Shown here piece after piece: positions 31,161-39,883 of a DNA stretch of 64,000 nucleotides. This DNA is from Lodderomyces elongisporus. Its lineage: Eukaryota; Ascomycota; Pichiomycetes; Serinales; Debaryomycetaceae. The stretch is taken from contig NC_083675.1 in the NCBI RefSeq assembly GCF_030384665.1, positions 124,001 to 188,000 of the forward strand, written 5' to 3'. How positions within the stretch are numbered: the first letter of the stretch is position 1; each line of letters opens with the position of its first letter. Made by a program: the position numbers and the translations under genes. The notes under the pieces are model-generated. The model did no database searches, had not been told where the DNA came from, and saw nothing but the letters and a program-made list of their open reading frames with translations.

Positions 31161-32744
31161 CAGACACGCGACACACAGACACGCGACACACTCCGGGGAG
31201 GAGAGTCACATTTGCACACCAATAACAACTAGGGTCCAATAGAGTGTGCAATATAGAGAAAGACAAAAGCAAAGTGGATATAACCAATAATGTATACACA
31301 CACACACACACACACGTCTGCAATTTCCCCTTTAGCCTATATACTTGTGGATTCGCCACACACACACTCACACTTATTAATCTTTGCCAAGTACTTTAAA
31401 CCATAAACAGAGTGAAGTGAAAGGACCACACACAATTTGATCTTACAAGAGAAGAAAAAAACAACATTTGAAAGATCGAAACAAGGGGATGTTATTTTCT
31501 TTTCTTGTGTTGAATCAAACGTATGAACTAAGATTGAAGCATCTCTTCTCCTCTTTTAAATGTACACACGCGACTTGATATCCTCAACTCCTTCATCCAC
31601 AGACTAGACCAAAACATACAATAGACCAAAACAGATAGACCAAGATAGACAATAGACCAATACAAATTGTACGAGCCTCATAATGTTTTTTGTTCTAGGT
31701 TTCCCACAATATTGTAAAGTTTCATAAATCTTTATTGAATTTCTTTTATCACTCTCTCTTTTCTTTCCTTTTAATTCTTTCCCAAATTGAAAATGCCAAT
31801 CAGCCATCTACGACTATTGTCCTGCAGCTAATACGTAATTAACTAAGACTCGCTTAAGGTAATGCTAATGTTAATGTTGTTGTTGTTTTCCTTTGTTTGG
31901 TCAAGCATGATCCAGCCATGCCTCCGCCTCGCCTCAATCTTCCGCCTCAATCTTCACCCTCTTCCCCACTCTTCCCCTTCCCCTTCTTACCCCCTGAATC
32001 AGGATTTATAAACAAATAAAAATTGAACATGTAGAAAAAAAATCATGAGTGTAAAATAAAATTGAAAAATTTTTCTTTTTTTCTCCCTATTTAAGATGAA
32101 GTGATACAGTCTTTATATGTGAAGACAAGGTATTTGACAGGGAGAGGTTCCTAACACCTCCTTTTTTTTATAAAGAGTTTACTTAGAATGTCTGTATTCC
32201 AATGTTGTTATTGATACTGGCTATAAGACAGTCAATGTTTGACAAATCATTTCCAATTCTTCTATTCTGTTTAATCACAGGAGAAATAATATAAACACTT
32301 AGCTCCACCATTATCTTCCCTCTACCTCTTCCTCTTCCTCTACCTCTTCCTCTTCCTCTACCTCTTCCCCTCTCTCACCATCCACATTCAATTTTTTTTT
32401 TTTTTTTCATCTTCAGTTTTAGTTGATAAAACCTTAAAACGTGAATTAAGAACAAATAAAGACCCTAAAGTAAGAGAGCCATCTTCTTACTTGTTGTTGT
32501 GTATCTATATCCAGCCTCTTGAATACAGAACAAAGAACAACACCCACACACTCTTTAGTATTCATTATCATTTATTTATTTATTGGGCACCACTCCATTG
32601 AGTCACTCGAGGACTTACCCCAACCTCGAGTGCATGCATTGAGTAGTCCTGGCAACACTCAAAAGTACTCCATTTACACACACACTCTTTCTCTCTGTTT
32701 TTTTTCTGATGTACTCTAGACACCAACTGGCAACAGTTTATAGC

Positions 32745-32777
<33 letters not shown>

Positions 32778-33268
32778 TCTCTTTTATAAGACGCGTCTTT
32801 TGGTTGCAAGTGCAGTTACGGCAAATGCAGAGGAGAAATTTGCAAAAACCTTGTCAGAGCCACTTCACTAACAGATTTAGCTTTTGCAAAATAAACATAC
32901 ACTTTTGTTTTTTTTTGCCAACACTTGACAAATGGATAAACAAACAAAGAAAGACACACAGGGTATAGGATGTTGTGTAACTGGTAACTGATGACCATTC
33001 AACATCAGACACGAAACACCAACCATTTAAAAGAAATACAGATTGTATCATCAATTCTAAAAGATTCTAATAGTACACACACAAACATACATACACACAC
33101 ACTTAGTCAAATATGTGACAAATAGAAATTTAACATAAAACAAAATATCACTTGCACTATTCAACATTGTAACCAGTCTCTAGTCTCTAGTCTCCAATCC
33201 TCCAATCCTCCAGTTACTGTCTAGTCCTCACACTCCAATATTATTTTTTCTTTTCTTTTTCTCTTTCT
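30124..33268. other. 3.1-kb gene-free spacer upstream of the DUF2841-like gene
   Basis: No frame here has conserved-looking sequence. Repeats: GTA units at about 30221-30245, AAAT units at about 30482-30496, a (TA)n tract at about 31125-31157 followed by a tandem CAGACACGCGACACA unit (about 31161-31191), CA units at about 31296-31314, CCTCTT-type polypyrimidine repeats at about 32319-32370 and a (TA)n tract at 32746-32775. It is the whole upstream region of the DUF2841-like gene plus the 3' side of the permease gene. Confidence 0.6.
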
Positions 33269-35014
33269 TTAATCAAAGCAGACAATCAATGCCTTCTTCC
33301 AAAATGGAGCTCTCTTGTACCTCTCCTTATCCTCTTCATTCTCCAACTCCAAAATCTCAGGATCATAAATCACCCTATCCTTATTGACATCAATGTCCAG
33401 CACCTTTTTACCCAACTTCCAGTTCCTGGTCCACACCTTGTGCACAATATAACATAACAAAAACACTGGTGCACCAAGATAATTCTCAAAGAAATTATTG
33501 GCATCAGCATCTCCCGCAGGAAACAAACTAGTCCAAAACTGCGCAATCAATATAAGCGAATTGATAAGAATGGCAACATACGAACCCCAAACACCAGTTG
33601 GCGAACGGTAGGCCAACGAGCTCAATGGAATACCATTATACTTCAAAGCCTGTCTAAACCTCACATGACAAACACAAATAAACAACCAACAAAGCACAAA
33701 CGAAATACCTGAAATGGATAAAAGCCAAGTGAAAACCGTTTCTTCTTTATCATAAGCAGCAATAAAGGCAAATAAACTCGAAATCACAGTAACAATCAAT
33801 GCAGTCAATGGTCTTCCTCTCTTGTCAATATAATTCATCCATTTGGGTGCAAGTCCCTGTTCAGCCAACGACTGCATCAATCTTGGAGAACTATACATGG
33901 CAGCAGTAGCCACCGATGTAACCGAAATTAAAATAACTGCATTGATAATATGTGGAAGAACCTTGACTCCATGCAACTCAGCAGCCAACACATAGGGCGA
34001 GGCATGCGTAGCTGCATCACCCGAACCCATCAATCTATCAGAATTATATGGAACCAATAAACCAACAAACGTCAACGATCCAAGAAACAAAATCACAACT
34101 TTGACATAAACCAATTTGGAAGCTGCACGAATAGAATGGCGTGGATTCTTGGTTTCACTAGCCGATAATGAAATAAACTCTGAACCACCCAACGAAAAAG
34201 CACCAGTAACAAATACTGAGGCCAAACCTTTAAATGAGGTAAATGCACCAGGATCATGGTAATATCTACCACCAATAAAACCTTGTGGTCCACCACCAAC
34301 ATCAATAATCAATCCAAAAATAACAAACCCACAAAGCATCAACACTTTACAAGAGTTAAAAACACTTTCAAATACCGAGTACATCTTTGCACCACCAAAA
34401 TTGATAAACACAACAAACACTAAAAAGATGGTGACCCATACATCTGGATTAATTGTGGTGGTCCAAAACTTGATAGTCATTGCTGCTGTAACCAATTCCA
34501 AACTAATAACACAACACCATTGGAAAGCATAGTTCCATCCCAATGCAAAACCCAAACTCTCATCAATAAACTTGGAGTAGTAAGATTGGAACCCACCAGG
34601 CAATCCACTATATGCAATAGTCAATTCTGATAATGAATTAATCATTGGTGCCAACATTGCAAGACCAGTGATGGCATATGCAATAAGCACACCAGCAGGA
34701 CCAGCCATACGCAATTTACTTCCTGCAGCCACGAGCAAACCAGTACCCAAACCAGTTGACAACGACATCAAACGCAATTCAAACTTGGAAATAGCCTTTT
34801 GACGGTCGGCACCTGCCTCTGTTACTGGTGGTGCACGTTTAAAACCATCCAATACCGAGTAGTAATAATTCTGAAAGGGTGAAGAGCCAGTTCTAGATGT
34901 CTTGGACTGTGACGAGAGCAGGACATTGTCGTCAATTTCAAACTTTTCAACACTGCGTTGCTCAACTTCATAGTGTGTGCTTGTCAGCTTAACCGGATTT
35001 ATCGATTGTGCCAT
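33269..35014 (-). CDS. Amino-acid permease, GNP1/AGP1-type (paralog 1)
   Basis: Plasma-membrane amino-acid/H+ symporter of the yeast YAT family, 581 residues with about 12 membrane spans. The start of TM1 is LSTGLGTGLLVAAGS, then GPAGVLIAYAITG. Diagnostic motifs are TAAMTIKFWTTTINPDVW, FKGLASVFVTGAFSLGGSEF, VGLLVPYNSDRL, SPYVLAAELHGVKVLPHIIN and DKRGRPLTALIV. They match the neutral amino-acid subgroup around Gnp1, Agp1 and Bap2. Substrate cannot be predicted. The C-terminus ends VCFD rather than the FWC that carries the palmitoylated cysteine in Saccharomyces members. The gene is a paralog of the one at 46847-48562, with the same strand and same lengths. The LTR element lies about 1.36 kb upstream of its ATG. 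Confidence 0.93.
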   Translation of the reverse strand: MAQSINPVKLTSTHYEVEQRSVEKFEIDDNVLLSSQSKTSRTGSSPFQNYYYSVLDGFKRAPPVTEAGADRQKAISKFELRLMSLSTGLGTGLLVAAGSKLRMAGPAGVLIAYAITGLAMLAPMINSLSELTIAYSGLPGGFQSYYSKFIDESLGFALGWNYAFQWCCVISLELVTAAMTIKFWTTTINPDVWVTIFLVFVVFINFGGAKMYSVFESVFNSCKVLMLCGFVIFGLIIDVGGGPQGFIGGRYYHDPGAFTSFKGLASVFVTGAFSLGGSEFISLSASETKNPRHSIRAASKLVYVKVVILFLGSLTFVGLLVPYNSDRLMGSGDAATHASPYVLAAELHGVKVLPHIINAVILISVTSVATAAMYSSPRLMQSLAEQGLAPKWMNYIDKRGRPLTALIVTVISSLFAFIAAYDKEETVFTWLLSISGISFVLCWLFICVCHVRFRQALKYNGIPLSSLAYRSPTGVWGSYVAILINSLILIAQFWTSLFPAGDADANNFFENYLGAPVFLLCYIVHKVWTRNWKLGKKVLDIDVNKDRVIYDPEILELENEEDKERYKRAPFWKKALIVCFD

Positions 35015-36365
35015 GTTTTATAAAATGTATATATAGCAATAGACTCTGGTTGAAACTTTGATACCTTTTGTCAAATGAATAAATGAATAAATAAATAATT
35101 AATTAAGTGGCAATGAAGGATAAAAAATTATTATTAGTTAGATGTAGGTGAATATGGGAATGGTGGTCAAGATGGTTAATTGAATATATTTGTTGTTTTT
35201 TTATTGTTAAACAGGTATAACCCAAGTGTAGATGTAAATCAAAACAAAGACAAAAACCTAGAAAATAAAGGGGAAATCCAGGTGACTTTAATATAAATGA
35301 AGGAGTGAAGGAATGAAAAAGAAAAATTTAAAATTTAAAATTACAAAAGTAATAAAGTCGAAAGATAAGAAGGAAAGAATGAGATTACAAAAAAATTATT
35401 GATTCATATTCGTGAGACTCAAAAGGTTTGGGGTATGAGCCAAAGGATGCAAAAGCACATTGAAAATAAATAAAAAAATAAAAAAATAAAAATAAAAATA
35501 AAAAGAGAAAGAGAAAGAGAAAGAGATGGCTAATATTACGTAGTGTGTGTGTGTCTGTGCACACATTTACATATACAAATTTCATAAAATAACACAAACA
35601 CCTCGCTACACGCTTAATCTTATAGGTATCGTCATCACTAAACTCCGAAATAGGGCTCATGAAAAAATAAGTCAAAGTAAAGAACTAAAATAGAAAAAAA
35701 TAATAGTATTGTAGTATTAACATTACATTAATCTTTTTTTTTTTTAATATTTTTATTTTGCAGAAACTAAGATGTTGGGCAAAAAAAAAATACAAAGGAA
35801 AACAAAAAGTGGAGATAACGAATGTTTATGAAAGATAGATGGTTATTTGGTAATTTGGAAAGAAGGTTCACAACCGAGCTGTAGATTGCATGTACTTGCC
35901 TGTTTTGTTTTGTTTTTTTGTTTTGGTTGATTAGAGAAGCTCGCTAGACTTTCCCTGGAATGAAAAAAAGTGTAGATGAGAGATGCTTGAGATATTACTT
36001 TGGATGTTTTGGCGCATTTCTTTTTCTTCTTTTTATTTTTTTATTTTTTTTTCTCTTTTGAGATGATCCGGTAGCAGCAGCAGCAGCAATTCCAATTTCT
36101 GTTTTCTCTTAATAAAAAAATTTATTTTAGTTTTTATTTTTTTTATTTTTATTTAATTTATTTTTGCCAGATGGGACGCCACCTACTATATGTTTCAGCA
36201 ATACATCAATATACCCAAACCCCACCAATTGTTTACAATAAACTCCACCACATATAGCCCTTAACATTACCCTACATTACATTACAAACGTTCAATAGAG
36301 TGCTGTAGTTTATCCACTTTTAGTAGCAGTTGAGAAATTAAAACACCATCATTCTATTTCTACTA
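35015..36365. other. Permease 1 promoter region, up to the retrotransposon
   Basis: No gene. It carries an AAAAAT repeat at about 35471-35505, AGAGAA units at about 35503-35525, a GTGTGT run at about 35542-35555 and AT-rich tracts (35730-35760, 36040-36165). This is the upstream region of permease 1, now limited on the far side by the element. Confidence 0.5.
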
Positions 36366-36370
36366 CATGT
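36366..36370 (+). repeat. Target-site duplication, left copy (CATGT)
   Basis: CATGT directly before the 5' LTR matches CATGT directly after the 3' LTR (45025-45029). A 5-bp duplication is the usual length for Ty3-type integrases. Confidence 0.93.
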
Positions 36371-36824
36371 TGTCACAGTGCGACACACATTGGACGCTCT
36401 GTGCCCTCGTTTCCGCTAAGTGAATATTTGGAGAATATTGCACGACATAGGAAACTTGAAACTTCAAACAAGATGAGTTTATATAAATAGGAACGAGAAG
36501 TGGTAAAATTAACTTATCACTATTATATAGAAATATCGGTAAAATATAGATTTTATACGGTCAACTACATTGAACACAAATCACTAGGTGAACGTGCAGA
36601 GTGTATACTCTCACGATTCTCCTTACTAGTGACTTTGTATGAGACAATTTACTCTCTTAACTTATGAGCATTGAGACCTTTATAGGTGCGATCATTGACA
36701 ATTACACTTAGTTGGAATATAGCCTATCAAGTCACGAACTCAAACCGCTGGTATCGGTGAGCTACCAGCTCAAACCGATGCTCAGCAGTCGTACACTTGT
36801 TACTTGTGACAGTGCTATGCGACA
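36371..36824 (+). repeat. 5' long terminal repeat
   Basis: 454 bp, starting TGTCACAGTG and ending GCTATGCGACA (TGTC...GACA termini). A TATA-like TATATAAATA lies at 36480-36489, a plausible promoter for the element's RNA. CTGGTA...TACCAG at about 36748-36768 can form a hairpin. Confidence 0.97.
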
Positions 36825-36827
36825 GAA

Positions 36828-36840
36828 TGGCGACCAGAGT
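36828..36840 (+). other. Candidate primer-binding site
   Basis: TGGCGACCAGAGT begins three bases after the 5' LTR. Its reverse complement ends in CGCCA, as in a tRNA 3' end with a G discriminator plus CCA. Serine tRNAs of yeasts often end GTCG-CCA, so a Ser tRNA primer is possible. This differs from the initiator Met primer of Ty3. Confidence 0.6.
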
Positions 36841-38122
36841 GAGGACCTCAAATCCTTGCAAATCATGTTGTTTGAATGATTTGATATGGTTACCTAATAT
36901 TTCAAGTAATTGATACATTGGTTGAGGCTACTGTTAAGCAGTATTGTCGACCAGGATATTGAATGATCATGACATTTCAATACCTTGGCATTTCAACATT
37001 TGGTCAATATCATTTATGAGAAGGACCTGTGGAAGAGTAAATCTCCTATCCACGAATTAATAGCTTCACTATTGTGAACTACAGTTTAAAGGAGGAGCTA
37101 CTCCTCATTGGAGAACTATGCGAGTTTAGTCCAATGGAACATAATGCATCGTAGTCATCGGGACGTATCCGAGACTACACCAGAAAATATCAAATAGCGT
37201 ATACTGTCAACACTTTATGATGGAATATTCACCCATCAGTTGACAAAGGGCGAAGGTTGTAGACGTTAGACAGAGTGCAACTATAGACCGAATAGAGTCG
37301 TGTCTGCTGACTTGGCTATAGTTTGAAGGCTGTACGTGTGATAGACATGGCGTTGAAACGAGTACCGAAGATTGCACGGGTATAGGTGGCTACCCTCAAT
37401 TGGTGCAAAGATCGAGGAAAGTATTTTTAGGATAATGACCACATCCCTAATTTGGGTTTATATCATTTTTTTAAAAAAGACTTATTACATTCTAGAAGGT
37501 AAATAAGCACCGTTAAAGCAGCGTTTAAGAAATCATCATTACTGTCTACGGACTCATCTGAGTATGATGGTAGCAGACTAAACAAACTACACGGGTTATC
37601 GGTGAGGTAGAATTACACCAGATAAAAACGGCGGAGATGGTAACTACCGAGGGAAAGACTAAATTGCATCTCGCAAGAAAGACTATATAGCATCTTGAGA
37701 GAAAGACAGAATTGCATCCCGAAAGAAGCAACCAATTATTATTATGAAACTACAGTGTTTCAATAGGTCGTTCAATCATCACTTTATTAGAGATACTGAC
37801 TTAGCGCCTGCTATATAGGAGGAGTCAAATCCGAGGCACTCATTTATTGTCGACAAAATTTTTAAGATGAGGCCAGGATACACGACTATGCGCTGGTGAA
37901 AAATTTTCACCCTACTCAACAAAAATTGTTGTCCACGACCTCTTACTCGCGTGACGAGAACTATAAGTATTCCCGAGATTGATTGAACGAAACCCTTGAT
38001 AATTTGGAACAAAGGGTTTATCTACCATAAAAACATTTCACCAAAAAGTTTAACACCAAGTATATCACATATTACATTCAAGCAAAATATTATTCCAAAA
38101 ACTTGAAAAACTTCTACTACAA
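36841..38122 (+). other. Untranslated leader of the retrotransposon
   Basis: About 1.28 kb between the primer-binding site and the gag ATG, with no long frame on the plus strand and no recognisable protein on the minus strand. It may hold packaging and translation-control sequence. Several short ATG frames lie upstream of gag. Confidence 0.6.
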
Positions 38123-39883
38123 ATGTCATCTTCAACAAAAGATTCTAAGACCTCTAATCCTACTCCAAGGAGTATCAACCCTGGTCCAAGTAAACCAGAC
38201 CTTGCTGGTGTCGACTCATCTTCAATTTCCGGGCAGTCTATTTCTACCTCGGGAAGAGCCGATATGAGCGAAGGTGAAGATGAATCTCCTGGTTTGAAAA
38301 GGACAGAAGCTCCTCAAATAAATCAGGTTGAGATTAACGAGATCTTAGACTTGAAATCTGAGATGATGATGATGCAAGAGCAGATGAAACAAATGACTGC
38401 TATGTTTAAAGCCGCTATGATTCAAACAGTCCCGCAACTTAGCACTCCTGTACCAGCTAGGAACGATGAGGCTAACAAGGCCCAGATTTCGGATGATAAC
38501 AACAGCATAACCCTGCCAACTGACGTGCAAATGAAAGTTCATCCGGAAGAACACACATTTTCACCAGGACGTAACTTCCCTACCTCGAGGCCACACTCAC
38601 TCGCTTCACCCTTGACTCACCAATCCCGTCAAAGTGGTACTCCTAGTGCTTATGGATCTGATAGATCTGTTGCATCTTACGATGGTATCCTTTACCATGG
38701 AGAAGTAGTCCATAGCGGATTCTGGGTTGAAGGCCATGAAGAAGCTTGTCAAATCATAAACGAGGCAAGACAGAGGTACCCTCATGGGGAAGACGTCAGG
38801 GTAATTCCATACATTCGAGTCCCAGACATAGCTGTCGAAAAGGCATTCATGGCGTACTACGACAAACTCCTTGCCAAACAAGGGAGAACTCAAAATGACA
38901 ATATGGCACTCGGTCAGTATGACATTGCAAAACGTGTCCCTTTGAAGTTCTCCGATGAGGAAGGTTTCATGTTCTGGTTAAAGTCGGTTTTGTGGCACAA
39001 ACACACCTACGGTGTTCCTGATAAGCTCATCATTAATGAGTTAAGGAACGGAGCTAATTTGACGAAGTCAGAGTCGTTGAAGGACATGATTGAGATGTCA
39101 TGTAAGAGTGAGGGCCCCTTTGAACAACCGGTGGTTGATTACTTACCTATCTTGGGCAATGGGGGCACTCCTCCAGAAACGAACCAAGTTACTGATGTTA
39201 TGACTGCTATCCATGATGCTTTGAAAAAGAAACATAATCCTAGAGTGAAAATGACCATTATTGGTATTGCTGTCAAAAAGTATTTGAGGATCACCAATAC
39301 ATCTCACCTAGCACAGGAAACATGGATCTCAATCTTTAAGACCCTTTTCGAAAGGATGGGTAGTGTCATGGATCAAATAATCATGTATATGACCCCGGAA
39401 GTTAAAATCGAAAAGCCGGGAAGGACTGGACCAATAGTCACGTTTGAAGATGCGTCGATCATAAAGATTGGCCTTGGACTCCTCAAGAATAAACCTAACG
39501 ATAAAATCATTCAAGGTGTCAAATCATACGATTTGACATTTGAGAGGATCTGGGATGCTGTTAATGCAACATTTCAAACGAGGATGCATCTTATCTCAGA
39601 TGACGAAGAAAAAGATGCCGGTACTACACTGGTGTCTAAAGGTGACAAATCACAAAAGACTACTAAATGTAATTTTTGTGGAAAGTACAGACACACTGTT
39701 GATAGTTGCCACTTATTGGTGACTGCTTTGGATGAAAAGTTGGTAAAGAAAGTCGATGGGAAGTATTACTTAGCAAACGGTGAACCGTTGGTCATGGATT
39801 TCTATAAGTGTCCCCTTTTAAAACACCTGAGCTTGAAATCTCTAAGTTCTAATGCGAGGCATCGCACGCCCCCAACAAAGTAA
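38123..39883 (+). CDS. Retrotransposon Gag (CCHC nucleocapsid-capsid protein)
   Basis: 586 residues. It forms the virus-like particle that packages the element's RNA. The N-terminal 150 residues are Ser/Pro/Glu-rich with a short coiled coil (LDLKSEMMMMQEQMKQMTAM). The capsid-like middle (about 190-480) includes LKFSDEEGFMFWLKSVLWHK. The C-terminal zinc knuckle has spacing C-x2-C-x4-H-x4-C (C516, C519, H524, C529). The first ATG after the leader, at 38123, is the start. The last 32 bp overlap the open pol frame, which lies in +1 relative to gag. The gag stop at 39881 is bypassed when frameshifting occurs, so most product should be Gag alone. Confidence 0.93.
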   Translation: MSSSTKDSKTSNPTPRSINPGPSKPDLAGVDSSSISGQSISTSGRADMSEGEDESPGLKRTEAPQINQVEINEILDLKSEMMMMQEQMKQMTAMFKAAMIQTVPQLSTPVPARNDEANKAQISDDNNSITLPTDVQMKVHPEEHTFSPGRNFPTSRPHSLASPLTHQSRQSGTPSAYGSDRSVASYDGILYHGEVVHSGFWVEGHEEACQIINEARQRYPHGEDVRVIPYIRVPDIAVEKAFMAYYDKLLAKQGRTQNDNMALGQYDIAKRVPLKFSDEEGFMFWLKSVLWHKHTYGVPDKLIINELRNGANLTKSESLKDMIEMSCKSEGPFEQPVVDYLPILGNGGTPPETNQVTDVMTAIHDALKKKHNPRVKMTIIGIAVKKYLRITNTSHLAQETWISIFKTLFERMGSVMDQIIMYMTPEVKIEKPGRTGPIVTFEDASIIKIGLGLLKNKPNDKIIQGVKSYDLTFERIWDAVNATFQTRMHLISDDEEKDAGTTLVSKGDKSQKTTKCNFCGKYRHTVDSCHLLVTALDEKLVKKVDGKYYLANGEPLVMDFYKCPLLKHLSLKSLSSNARHRTPPTK

